A DNA stretch of 64,000 bases from DATBLE01 sp963791425 (lineage in GTDB: Bacteria > Actinomycetota > Thermoleophilia > Gaiellales > Gaiellaceae): positions 1 to 64,000 of the forward strand of contig CAWBSE010000007.1 of NCBI GenBank assembly GCA_963791425.1. Direction: 5' to 3'. Made by a program: the position numbers and the translations under genes. Numbering within the stretch: position 1 is the stretch's first letter; every line of letters begins with the position of its first letter. Positions 17,661 to 26,037 of this stretch are shown one piece after another. The notes beneath the pieces were generated by a model. That model had not been told where the DNA came from, did no database searches, and saw only the letters and a program-made list of their open reading frames with translations.

Positions 17661-18446
17661 ATGCGCGAATTGCTCGGCCAGAAGCCGATCCTCGGGATGA
17701 TCCACATGCCCGCCCTGCCGGGCGCGCCGCAGAACGACAAAACGATGGACGAGCTCGTCGCGTTCGCGCTCTCCGAGGCACGCAGGCTCGAAGCGGCCGG
17801 GCTCGACGCGTGCATCGTCGAGAACGTCGGCGACGTGCCGCTCTTCAAGACCAACGTCCCCCCGGTCACCGTCGCGGCGATGGCGGTGCTCGTCACCGAG
17901 GTGCGGCGCGCGACGTCGATGCACGTCGGGGTGAACATCCTCCGCAACGCCTGGGAGGAGGCGCTCTCGATCGCACACGTCTGCGGCGCCGACTTCATCC
18001 GCGTCAACGTCGTGATCGGCGCGTACGTCACCGACCAGGGGATCATCGAGGGCTGCGCCGCCGAGCTCGCGCGGCTCCGCCGGGCACTGAGCTCCGAGGT
18101 GATGATCTTCGGCGACGTGCACGTCAAGCACGCGCACCCGCTGTTCGACGTGCCGATCGAGTACGCGGCGCAGGACCTCGCCGAGCGCGGCGGCGTCGAC
18201 GCCGTGATCGTCTCCGGCCCGCGCAGCCCGATCCCGCCGACGTGGGAACGGCTCGAGACCGTGAAGAACGCCGTCGAGCTGCCGGTGCTGATCGGCAGCG
18301 GCATCGGCCTCGACAACGTCAAGGAGTTCTACGACAAGGCCGACGGCGTGCTGATCGGCGAGCCCGACTTCAAGGTCGGCGGCGTGTGGGGCGGCGAGAC
18401 GGACGAGGCCGCGTACGCGAAAGCCGTCCAGCTCTGCCGCGGCTAG
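17661..18446 (+). CDS. BtpA/SgcQ-family TIM-barrel protein
   Basis: 261 residues. It matches the BtpA family: N-terminal GMIHMPALPGAP, DACIVENVGDVPL, MHVGVNILRN, ADFIRVNVVIGAYVTDQGII, IFGDVHVKHAHP and the C-terminal phosphate-binding strand LIGSGIGLDNVKEFYDKADG then VLIGEPDFK. In cyanobacteria BtpA stabilises photosystem I; in other bacteria homologues sit near sugar metabolism and probably act on sugar phosphates. No photosynthesis genes are near, so the second role is more likely. Confidence 0.85.
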   Translation: MRELLGQKPILGMIHMPALPGAPQNDKTMDELVAFALSEARRLEAAGLDACIVENVGDVPLFKTNVPPVTVAAMAVLVTEVRRATSMHVGVNILRNAWEEALSIAHVCGADFIRVNVVIGAYVTDQGIIEGCAAELARLRRALSSEVMIFGDVHVKHAHPLFDVPIEYAAQDLAERGGVDAVIVSGPRSPIPPTWERLETVKNAVELPVLIGSGIGLDNVKEFYDKADGVLIGEPDFKVGGVWGGETDEAAYAKAVQLCRG

Positions 18447-18568
18447 CTCTGCCGGATCAAACCAGCGCGCGCGGGTCGACGTAGACGTCGTCCTGGTGCG
18501 CGTGCTTGCGCGCGGCCGGGCCACAGCCGCCGGGTAGCTGCGGGCGCCACCGCGGCCGCGCGTCGATT

Positions 18569-18585
18569 CGTTACCATAGGTAACG
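18569..18585. promoter_or_regulatory. Perfect palindrome, probable MarR operator
   Basis: CGTTACC-ATA-GGTAACG is a perfect inverted repeat with 7-bp arms and a 3-bp centre, ending one base before the marR ATG at 18587. There is no room for a ribosome-binding site, so marR is probably leaderless and the palindrome overlaps its promoter/transcription start. MarR proteins bind such 16-20 bp palindromes and typically autorepress their operon. Confidence 0.6.
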
Positions 18586-18586
18586 A

Positions 18587-19030
18587 ATGTCCCTGCATGC
18601 AGTCGACTCCGTGGAGCTGGCGAACCGCCTGCGTCCGGTGCTGCTCATGCTCAACCGCCACCTCCGCCGCGAGGCGCATGCGGCCGGCATCACCGGTGGG
18701 CAGGCGGCACTGCTCGCGCAGATTCGCAACCACCCCGACTTCGGCGTGCGCGAGCTCGCTGCGCGCGAGGGCATCTCCGCGCCGTCGATGACGCGCTACC
18801 TCGACCGGCTGGAGAAGGCGGGCCTGATCGTCCGCAGCCGGTCTACCGAGGACGCGAGACGACTCCGGCTCGCGCTGACGCCCAAGGGCGTGCGCGTGCT
18901 GCGCTCCGTGCGCCGCCGCCGCACCGCCTGGCTGTCCGAGCGGCTCGAGGCCCTCTCGCCCGACGACCAGCGCGCTGTGGGCGACGCGATCGGCCCGCTC
19001 GCCCGGATGATCGAGGAGGCCGACCGATGA
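18587..19030 (+). CDS. MarR-family transcriptional regulator
   Basis: 147 residues. Winged helix: GITGGQAALLAQIRNHPDFG then VRELAAREGISAPSMTRYLD, and the wing SRSTEDARRLRLALTPKGVR, flanked by dimerisation helices at both ends. MarR-type repressors respond to phenolics, drugs or oxidants. ATG 18587 abuts a perfect operator. It overlaps the next gene, an MFS exporter, by 4 nt (ATGA): the typical MarR-efflux pair, so it likely controls that exporter. Confidence 0.88.
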   Translation: MSLHAVDSVELANRLRPVLLMLNRHLRREAHAAGITGGQAALLAQIRNHPDFGVRELAAREGISAPSMTRYLDRLEKAGLIVRSRSTEDARRLRLALTPKGVRVLRSVRRRRTAWLSERLEALSPDDQRAVGDAIGPLARMIEEADR

Positions 19031-20310
19031 CCGGAGCGCTCGTCGCGCTCAACTCGCGGACGTTCTCCAGCCTCCGCCACCACCGCAACTACCGCCTCTT
19101 CTTCGTCGGCCAGCTCATCTCGGTGATCGGCACGTGGATGCAGGACACCGCGCTGCCGTGGCTGATCCTCGGCCTGACCCACTCGCCGATCTACGTCGGC
19201 GCGCTCGTGTTCGCGCGGTACTTCCCGTTCCTGCTGTTCGGACTGTTCTCCGGGGTGGCGGCCGACCGGTTCGACAACCGGCGCGTGGTGATCGGCACGC
19301 AGGCGGTCTCGATGGTCGTCGCCGCGGGGCTGGCCGTGCTCGCGTTCGCGGGTGTCTCGGCGACGTGGCCGTTCTTCGTGCTCGCCTTCCTGGGCGGCGC
19401 CGCGCTGGTGTTCGACGCCCCGAACCGGCATGCGCTGACGTACCAGCTGGTCGGACGTGACGAGCTGCCGAACGCGATCGCACTCAACTCGTCGCTGTTC
19501 AACGCCGGCCGCGTGATCGGCCCGGCGATCGGCGGCGTGCTGATCGTCCTCGTCGGCACCGGCTGGTGCTTTGCGATCAACGCGCTGTCGTTCCTGGCGG
19601 TGCTGGCGGCGCTGCTCGCGATGCGGGTGTCGGAGCTGTACAAGGTCGAGCGCAGCTCGGCCGACCAGAAGACGGGCACGGCGATCCGCGAGGGGCTCCG
19701 ATACGCCTGGAAGACGCCGACGATCCTGATCGTCCTCGTGATGGTCGCCGTCGTCAGCATGACCGGCTTCAACTTCCGCGTGCTGCTGCCCGTGCTCGCG
19801 TCGAAGACGCTCGACTCCGGCGCGGCGGTCTTCGGCCTCCTGTTCGCCTGCTTCGGCCTGGGGGCGCTGATCGGGGCGCTGTTCTCGGCGGCGATGAGCC
19901 GTGCGAGCTGGAAGTTGCTGATCCTCGGCTCGGCCGGCTTCAGCGGAGCGATGCTCCTCCTCGCCCCGGTCACGAACGCGGTGCTGGCCGGCTTCCTGCT
20001 GCTGGTGATCGGCCTCTGCTTCTCGGTGTGGACGGCGAACAGCCAGTCGTTCCTGCAGCTGACCGCGCCCGACCGGCTGCGCGGCCGCGTGCTCGGGCTC
20101 TATCTCTTTGCGTTCGCCGGGCTGACGCCGGTCGGCGGCCTGCTCGCCGGCTGGCTCGCCGACGTCGGCGGAACCGAGCTGGCGTTCGCGGTCGCGGGCG
20201 TGTGCGGGCTCGCGGTCACCGCCTACGCGGTGGTGCGGCTGCGCGGCGCCCGCACGCCGCGGACGCGTGTACCGGTGGTTGCGGTCGCCGAGGAGCAGCG
20301 AACGGTCTAA
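19027..20310 (+). CDS. Major facilitator superfamily exporter
   Basis: 427 residues, 12 predicted helices, with the N-terminal motif FSSLRHHRNYRLFFVGQLIS typical of the MFS_3/enterobactin-exporter-like group. Loop 2-3 reads GVAADRFDNRRVVI (the DR-x-x-xRR pattern); LRGRVLGLYLFAFAGLTPVG lies in the second half. An exporter of a small toxic molecule under MarR control is inferred from operon structure; the substrate is unknown. Confidence 0.85.
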   Translation: MTGALVALNSRTFSSLRHHRNYRLFFVGQLISVIGTWMQDTALPWLILGLTHSPIYVGALVFARYFPFLLFGLFSGVAADRFDNRRVVIGTQAVSMVVAAGLAVLAFAGVSATWPFFVLAFLGGAALVFDAPNRHALTYQLVGRDELPNAIALNSSLFNAGRVIGPAIGGVLIVLVGTGWCFAINALSFLAVLAALLAMRVSELYKVERSSADQKTGTAIREGLRYAWKTPTILIVLVMVAVVSMTGFNFRVLLPVLASKTLDSGAAVFGLLFACFGLGALIGALFSAAMSRASWKLLILGSAGFSGAMLLLAPVTNAVLAGFLLLVIGLCFSVWTANSQSFLQLTAPDRLRGRVLGLYLFAFAGLTPVGGLLAGWLADVGGTELAFAVAGVCGLAVTAYAVVRLRGARTPRTRVPVVAVAEEQRTV

Positions 20311-20326
20311 TAGGCTCCACACCACG

Positions 20327-23300
20327 ATGGTCTGCCCGAGCTGCACCACCGAGAATCCGCAGGGGAAGAAGTTCTGCATCGAGTGCGGGACGCCCCTGGC
20401 GCTCGTCTGCGGGTCGTGCGGCGTCGCGCTCGAAGGCAATGAGAAGTTCTGCGGCGAGTGCGGCGCGCCGTCGCCCGCGCAGGCCTCGCCCGGCGTCGTG
20501 CCCACGCCCGCGAGGGACGCGCCGGTCGCCGAGCGAAAACTCGTCTCCGTCCTCTTCGCCGACCTCGTCGGCTTCACGGCCGCCTCGGCCGACCGCGACG
20601 CGGAGGACACGCGCGAGCTTCTCTCCCGCTACTTCGACACGTCCCGGCGGCTGATCGAGCTGTACGGCGGGACCGTCGAGAAGTTCATCGGCGATGCGGT
20701 GATGGCGGTCTGGGGCACTCCGACGGCGACCGAGGACGACGCCGAACGCGCCGTGCGGGCGGCACTCGACCTGGTCGCGGCCGTGTCTGCGCTCGGGGAC
20801 GAGGTCGGGGCCGGCGAGCTCCGGGCGCGGGCCGGCGTGCTCACGGGCGAGGCCGCGGTCACCCTCGGCGCCGAGGGCCAGGGCATGGTCGCCGGCGATC
20901 TGGTCAACACGGCGTCGCGCGTGCAGTCGGCGGCCGACCCCGGCGCAGTGCTCGTGGGTGAGTCGACCCGCCGGGCGACCGAGCAGACAGTCGTCTACGA
21001 GGACGCGGGCGCGCACGAGCTGAAGGGCAAGGAGGGGCTGGTTCCGCTCTGGAAGGCGCTGCGCGTCGTGTCGGGCGCGCGGGGCGCGCTCAAGTCGACC
21101 GGGCTCGAAGCACCCTTCGTCGGCCGCGACCGCGAGCTGCGCCAGATCAAGGATCTCTTCCACGCCTCAGCGGACGAGGGGAAGGCGCACCTCGTCTCGG
21201 TCACCGGGATCGCCGGTATCGGCAAGTCGCGGCTCGGCTGGGAGTTCTACAAGTATTTCGACGGGCTCCCGCAGCTGACGTACTGGCACCGCGGCCGCTG
21301 CCTCGCCTACGGCGAGGGGGTCACCTACTGGGCCCTCGCCGACATGGTGCGCATGCGCTGCCGGATCGTCGAGGACGAAGCGCCTGCCCCGGCACTCGAC
21401 AAACTGCGCGCGACGCTCGAGGAGCACATTCCCGACCCGGAGGAGCGCCGCTTCGTCGAGCCCCGGGTCGCCCAGCTGCTCGGCCTCGGCGACCAGGAGA
21501 CCCGCGACCGGCAGGATCTGTTCGCGGCGTGGCGGCTGTTCTTCGAGCGCCTCGCCGACGTCTACCCGACCGTCCTCGCGTTCGAGGACATGCAGTGGGC
21601 CGACGAGAGCCTGCTCGACTTCGTCGAGTACCTGCTCGAGTGGTCGCGCAACTCGCCGCTGTACGTGGTCACGCTCGCCCGCCCGGAGCTCTCCGAGCGC
21701 CGCCCAACCTGGGGCGCAGGGCACCGAAACTTCAGCTCGCTCTACCTGGAGCCGCTGCCCGAAGCCGCGATGGAGGACCTCCTCGCCGGGCTGGTGCCGG
21801 GCCTGCCGGAAGCGATCCGCGACCAGATTCTCGACCGCGCCGAGGGCGTCCCGCTGTACGCGGTCGAGACGGTGCGGATGCTGCTCGACCGAGGGCTGCT
21901 CGTCCTCGACGGCTCGGTGTACGTGCCGGTCGGTGAAATCGGCGCGCTCGAGGTCCCGGAGACGCTGCACGCACTGATCGCCGCACGCCTCGACGGGGTG
22001 TCCGCCGAGGAGCGACGCCTGCTCCAGGACGGAGCCGTGCTCGGCAAGACCTTCACGCGGGCCGGGCTCGTCGCTCTCTCCGGCATGTCGGAGTCGGATC
22101 TGGAGCCGCTGCTCGCGTCACTCGTCCGCAAGGAGGTGCTCGGCGTCCAGGCAGACCCGCGCGCGCCGGAGCACGGCCAGTACGGGTTTCTCCAGGATCT
22201 CGTTCGCCACGTCGCCTACGAGACGCTCTCGAAACGGGAGCGCCGTGCCCGTCACCTCGCCGCCGCGGAGTACCTCGCGGTCGCCTTCGCTGCCGAGGAG
22301 GACGAGGTGGTCGAGGTCGTCGCCTCCCACTATCTGTCGGCATACGAGGCGGCGCCAGACGCCGACGACGCCGCAGAGACGAGGCAGAAGGCGCAGGAGA
22401 TGCTCGCCCGCGCCGGCGAGCGCGCCGCGTCGCTCGGCGCGGCCGCGGAGGCGCGGCGGTACTTCGAGCAGTCGGCGGGTCTGGTCGAGGATCCGGCAGC
22501 GAGAGCCGCGCTGTTCGACAGCGCCGGCGAGATGGCCTCGAGGGCCGGCGACCCCGACTCCGCGCGCCGGCTGCTCACCGAGTCGATCGAGCTGTACGAG
22601 CAGCGTGGCGACACTCACGCCGCGGCCCGCGTGATGTCGCGGCTGGGGGCTTTCGACGCCTTCACCGGGCGTCGCGACGAGGCGATGGCACGGATGGAGG
22701 ACGCCTTCGCCGTCATCTCGGGCGACGAGCCCGACGAGGATCTCGCCCTGCTTGGGGCCCGCCTGGCGGTTGGACACTGGTTCAGCGGTGATCTCGAGCG
22801 CGCAGCCGAACGGGCGGAGTTCGCGCTGGACATCGCCGAGGCACACGCATTCCCGCTGCCGCTCGCGATGGGGTTGCGCGCGAGGGGTGCCATCGCCGAG
22901 AGCCGCGGTCATACCCACGAGGCACAGGCCCTTCAGGAGTACGCACTGAAGATCGCGCTCGATCATGACCTGTCAGGAGAGGCCGCCAACGGCTACTTCA
23001 TCCTCTCCGACCGGTGCTTCCGGCGTGACGCCTATGTCGATGCGCTTGGCTACCTCGACGAGTCGCTCGCGCTCGCCGGGAAGATCGGAAACCGGCCGGA
23101 GGAGTGGGCGGTTCGGGCGGAGCGCACGTACCCCCTCCTCATGCTGGGGCGCTGGGACGAGGCCATCACCCTGAGCGGCGAGTTCACACAGGAGCAGATC
23201 GACGCCGGCGGGGTCGTGCTCAGCCTGCTCCAGTCGGCCGTCCAGATCCATATCGAGCGCGGCCGGATCGACGAGGCCCGTCGTGTCTTCGCGATGTTCT

Positions 23301-23812
23301 CGAGGCTCGACGATTCCACCGACGTCCAGGAGCGGTCCGTCTACCTTGCGGTGCGCGCTGCCCTCCACCGGGCCGAAGGACGACCGCAGGAGGCGGTCGC
23401 CGACGGAGAGGAGGCGATCGAGGTGGGCCGCACGCTCGGCATCCCGGCGCAGGCGGTCAAGCAGGGGCTCGTCGAGGGGCTCGAGGCGGCGTTCACCCTG
23501 GGTGCGTCGGCAAACGTCGAGGAGCTACTGGCGATCATCGAATCCGTCCCGCCCGGCACCCGTCCGCCCTACCTCGACGCCCAGGCGAAGCGATTCCGTG
23601 CGCGGCTCGCGGGGGACACGGCCGGCTACCGGGCCGCGGCGGCCCGCTTCCGCGAGCTCGAGCTGCCGTTCTGGCTGGCGGTCACACTGCTCGAGCTCGG
23701 CGAGGAGCCCGGCCTCGCCGAGGCGCGCGAGATCTTCACGCGCCTCGCGGCGACGCCGTGGCTCGACCGGGTGGAAGCGGCCGCCGGAGCAGCGGCCGCC
23801 GTGTCGTCCTAG
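20327..23812 (+). CDS. Adenylate-cyclase/AAA-ATPase/TPR regulator
   Basis: 1161 residues, intact. Order: double zinc ribbon (CPSCTTENPQGKKFCIECG, then CGSCGVALEGNEKFCGECG; residues 3-46), class III cyclase (LVSVLFADLVGFTAASADRD to about 240, with FIGDAVMAVWG, where D is metal-binding), an AAA/NACHT-like ATPase (VTGIAGIGKSRLGWEF at about 293 and AFEDMQWADESLLDF Walker B), and a long TPR-like tail. Start ATG 20327 is chosen because the zinc ribbon begins there. It is a paralogue of the frameshifted 6792-9804 gene. The 3' end overlaps the convergent msrA by 4 nt. It probably produces cAMP in response to an unknown signal. Confidence 0.85.
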   Translation: MVCPSCTTENPQGKKFCIECGTPLALVCGSCGVALEGNEKFCGECGAPSPAQASPGVVPTPARDAPVAERKLVSVLFADLVGFTAASADRDAEDTRELLSRYFDTSRRLIELYGGTVEKFIGDAVMAVWGTPTATEDDAERAVRAALDLVAAVSALGDEVGAGELRARAGVLTGEAAVTLGAEGQGMVAGDLVNTASRVQSAADPGAVLVGESTRRATEQTVVYEDAGAHELKGKEGLVPLWKALRVVSGARGALKSTGLEAPFVGRDRELRQIKDLFHASADEGKAHLVSVTGIAGIGKSRLGWEFYKYFDGLPQLTYWHRGRCLAYGEGVTYWALADMVRMRCRIVEDEAPAPALDKLRATLEEHIPDPEERRFVEPRVAQLLGLGDQETRDRQDLFAAWRLFFERLADVYPTVLAFEDMQWADESLLDFVEYLLEWSRNSPLYVVTLARPELSERRPTWGAGHRNFSSLYLEPLPEAAMEDLLAGLVPGLPEAIRDQILDRAEGVPLYAVETVRMLLDRGLLVLDGSVYVPVGEIGALEVPETLHALIAARLDGVSAEERRLLQDGAVLGKTFTRAGLVALSGMSESDLEPLLASLVRKEVLGVQADPRAPEHGQYGFLQDLVRHVAYETLSKRERRARHLAAAEYLAVAFAAEEDEVVEVVASHYLSAYEAAPDADDAAETRQKAQEMLARAGERAASLGAAAEARRYFEQSAGLVEDPAARAALFDSAGEMASRAGDPDSARRLLTESIELYEQRGDTHAAARVMSRLGAFDAFTGRRDEAMARMEDAFAVISGDEPDEDLALLGARLAVGHWFSGDLERAAERAEFALDIAEAHAFPLPLAMGLRARGAIAESRGHTHEAQALQEYALKIALDHDLSGEAANGYFILSDRCFRRDAYVDALGYLDESLALAGKIGNRPEEWAVRAERTYPLLMLGRWDEAITLSGEFTQEQIDAGGVVLSLLQSAVQIHIERGRIDEARRVFAMFSRLDDSTDVQERSVYLAVRAALHRAEGRPQEAVADGEEAIEVGRTLGIPAQAVKQGLVEGLEAAFTLGASANVEELLAIIESVPPGTRPPYLDAQAKRFRARLAGDTAGYRAAAARFRELELPFWLAVTLLELGEEPGLAEAREIFTRLAATPWLDRVEAAAGAAAAVSS

Positions 23813-24294
23813 CTCGCCTGCAGCAAGCCCGCGTGGCAGCTGGTGCGGCCCTGCTTCTCGAAGTACTGCTGGTGGTAGTCCTCGGCCTCGAAGAACTCTC
23901 CGGCCGGGACGACCTCCGTCGTCACCTTGGCCGAGAGTTCGGCCTGGACGCGCGCCCGGGAGGCGAGCGCCTGCTCCTCCTGCTCGGGCGAGTGGAAGTA
24001 GACGGCCGACCGGTACTGGCTGCCGACGTCCGGCCCCTGGCGGTTGCCCTGGGTCGGGTCGTGCGCGCGCCAGAAGAGGTCGAGCAGGGTGTCGTACGAG
24101 ACCTGCTCCGGGTCGTAGGTGACCTCCACGGCCTCGGCGTGCCCGGTCGTGTCGGAACAGACGTCGTAGTAGGAGGGGCTGTCCGTGTGTCCGCCGGTGT
24201 ACCCGACGCGGGTGCCGGTGACGCCCGGAATCTGCCGGAAGGCAGACTCGACGCCCCAGAAGCACCCGGCTGCGAATGTCGCTCTCTCAGTCAT
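23809..24294 (-). CDS. msrA: Peptide methionine sulfoxide reductase A (first copy)
   Basis: 161 residues, the whole family length. Catalytic motif AAGCFWGVE with the nucleophilic Cys; VGYTGGHTDSPSY (substrate pocket), GHAEAVEVTYDP and the C-terminal QQYFEKQGRTSCHAG with a possible recycling cysteine. MsrA reduces methionine-S-sulfoxide in proteins using thioredoxin. It is followed in the leftward direction by the 3' end of the cyclase gene. A second copy lies 42 bp upstream at 24336. Confidence 0.93.
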   Translation of the reverse strand: MTERATFAAGCFWGVESAFRQIPGVTGTRVGYTGGHTDSPSYYDVCSDTTGHAEAVEVTYDPEQVSYDTLLDLFWRAHDPTQGNRQGPDVGSQYRSAVYFHSPEQEEQALASRARVQAELSAKVTTEVVPAGEFFEAEDYHQQYFEKQGRTSCHAGLLQAS

Positions 24295-24335
24295 GGTGAA
24301 TAGTCTCGCAGCCGGCCGCAGCGTTACGCCGGCGT

Positions 24336-24851
24336 CTAACAGTGCCAGGCACTGTTAAGCGCGACGGCGAGCCCGGCGTGGCAGGCGGAGCGGCCGCGCT
24401 TCTCGAGGTACTGCTGGTGGTAGTCCTCGGCCTCCCAGAAGGTCGAGGCGGGCTCGATCTGCGTCTGGATTCTCCGCGGCCAGCGCAGCTCGGCCTGCAG
24501 CTCGTCCCGGGTGCGACGCGCGGCCGCCTCCTGCTCGGGCGAGTGGAAGTAGATCGCGGAACGGTACTGCGAGCCGATGTCGAACCCCTGCCGGTTCCGC
24601 GACCGCGGGTTGTGCTTGCGCCAGAAGACGCCGAGCAGCTCCTCGTAGGAGACGACGGCGGGGTCGAAGGTGACCTCGACCGCCTCGGCGTGCCCGGTGC
24701 GCTTGCCGCAGACCTCGCGGTAGGTGGGGTTGTCGGTGTGCCCGCCGGTGTAGCCGACGCGGGTGGCGGTGACACCGTCGATCTGCCGGAACGCTGCCTC
24801 GACACCCCAGAAGCAGCCGGCTGCAAATGTGGCTTTCTCTGTCATGGTCAT
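24336..24851 (-). CDS. msrA: Peptide methionine sulfoxide reductase A (second copy)
   Basis: 171 residues; AAGCFWGVEAAF with catalytic Cys, VGYTGGHTDNPTY, GHAEAVEVTFDP and YLEKRGRSACHAG. It is about two-thirds identical by eye to the neighbouring copy and is a tandem duplicate. The final residues NSAWHC and the TAG stop are encoded by a palindromic repeat (24337-24357), so the native C-terminus has been replaced by repeat sequence. The catalytic part is untouched, and the protein should be active. Confidence 0.9.
   Translation of the reverse strand: MTMTEKATFAAGCFWGVEAAFRQIDGVTATRVGYTGGHTDNPTYREVCGKRTGHAEAVEVTFDPAVVSYEELLGVFWRKHNPRSRNRQGFDIGSQYRSAIYFHSPEQEAAARRTRDELQAELRWPRRIQTQIEPASTFWEAEDYHQQYLEKRGRSACHAGLAVALNSAWHC
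24337..24357. repeat. REP-like palindrome, single copy
   Basis: Arms TAACAGTGCC and GGCACTGTTA around a central A, perfect 10-bp pairing. The outermost T of the usual 23-bp form is replaced by C at 24336. It supplies the stop codon and last six codons of the second msrA. Related copies lie at 42737, 42783, 50398, 50444, 57097, 57143 and 57189. Confidence 0.85.
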
Positions 24852-24881
24852 ACCGTCTCGTCTCCGAGGGTCCTGTTACAC

Positions 24882-24961
24882 CTTGTAACACTGTGTTACT
24901 AGCTCGGAGAACGGCTCCGTTCCGGGCTCAGAGAGCTTGTAACACTGTGTTACTAGCTCGG
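24882..24961. repeat. Two direct copies of a 26-bp unit with palindromic core
   Basis: Identical units at 24882-24907 and 24936-24961 (54 bp apart) contain the palindrome GTAACACTGTGTTAC (arms of 7 around one T). A further inverted repeat TGTTACA/TGTAACA with 3-nt centre overlaps the first copy at 24874-24890. The block lies between korB (stop 25003) and the msrA start (24851) on the minus strand, where a promoter/operator for msrA or a transcript end for korAB is expected. No regulator is identifiable. Confidence 0.6.
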
Positions 24962-25002
24962 TTTCGGCCCGCGCTGACGGCTCGGGACTCGTCCCGGAGA
25001 GG

Positions 25003-26037
25003 CTACGAGATCGTCCAGGAATCGCCGGACTCGAGCAGTTCGCGGAGGTCGCCCGCGCCGCGCTTCTCGGTCGCGGTCGCGATCTGCTCGGCCATCAGCT
25101 CGTCGTAGACCGGCCGCTCGACGTCTCGGAAGACGCCGAACGGAGTCGGGCCTGTCGGGGTGTGCGCGATCCGGGACAGCGCGAACGCGAGCGACGACGC
25201 CTCGTGGTGCTCGTCGTGGACGAGCAGGGCGTCCTCGCCGACCGACGCGACATCGACCAGCTCGCAGGAGCCGTCGTCGCGCTGCACGACACCGCGCTCG
25301 CCGTCCTCGCCGAAGCGGATCGGCTGGCCGTGCTCGAGGCGGATCTGGTTCTCCGGATGCTCCTTGACGGCGTCGAACGCGCCGTCGTTGAAGATGTTGC
25401 AGTTCTGGTAGATCTCGACGATCGCGGTGCCCTTGTGGGCGGCCGCGCGGCGCAGCACCGAGGTCAGGTGCTTGCGGTCGGTGTCGATCGAGCGGCCGAC
25501 GAACGTCGCCTCGGCGCCGATCGCGAGTGACACGGGCGAGAACGGGTAGTCGAGCGACCCCATCGGCGTCGACTTCGTCACCTTGCCGAGCTCGCTCGTC
25601 GGCGAGTACTGGCCCTTCGTCAGCCCGTAGATCTGGTTGTTGAAGAGGAGGATCTTCACGTTCACGTTGCGGCGCAGCGCATGGATCAGGTGGTTGCCGC
25701 CGATCGACAGCGCGTCGCCGTCGCCGGTCACGACCCAGACGGACAGGTCGGGACGGGACGTCGCCAGGCCGGTCGCGATCGCCGGCGCGCGGCCGTGGAT
25801 CGAGTGCATCCCGTACGTCTCCATGTAGTACGGGAAGCGCGCGGCGCAGCCGATCCCGGAGATGAAGACGAGCCGCTCGCGCTCGATGCCGAGCTCCGGC
25901 ATGAAGCTCTGCATCGCCGCGAGGATCGCGTAGTCGCCGCAGCCCGGGCACCAGCGGACTTCCTGGTCGGTCTTGAGGTCCTTCGCCGTCAGCTGGACGA
26001 GCCCGTTGCCGCTGCCGTTGCCTTCTCCCTGGGCCAT
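25003..26037 (-). CDS. korB: 2-oxoglutarate:ferredoxin oxidoreductase, beta subunit
   Basis: 344 residues. KorB signatures: RWCPGCGDYAIL, SGIGCAARFPYYMETYGMHS then IHGRAPAIATGLA, and the thiamine-diphosphate motif VTGDGDALSIGGNH ending in LLFNNQIYGLTKGQ. It pairs with the fused gamma-alpha KorA just upstream. The enzyme converts 2-oxoacids and CoA to acyl-CoA, CO2 and reduced ferredoxin; the 2-oxoglutarate form is suggested by close similarity to actinobacterial KorAB. The start at 26037 shares one base with the korA stop (TGATG). Confidence 0.9.
   Translation of the reverse strand: MAQGEGNGSGNGLVQLTAKDLKTDQEVRWCPGCGDYAILAAMQSFMPELGIERERLVFISGIGCAARFPYYMETYGMHSIHGRAPAIATGLATSRPDLSVWVVTGDGDALSIGGNHLIHALRRNVNVKILLFNNQIYGLTKGQYSPTSELGKVTKSTPMGSLDYPFSPVSLAIGAEATFVGRSIDTDRKHLTSVLRRAAAHKGTAIVEIYQNCNIFNDGAFDAVKEHPENQIRLEHGQPIRFGEDGERGVVQRDDGSCELVDVASVGEDALLVHDEHHEASSLAFALSRIAHTPTGPTPFGVFRDVERPVYDELMAEQIATATEKRGAGDLRELLESGDSWTIS

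Noticed and set aside
18447..18568. Minus-strand stretch reading QLPGGCGPAARKHAHQDDVY
   Set aside because: Looks protein-like but no ATG, GTG or TTG start lies between it and the upstream stop.
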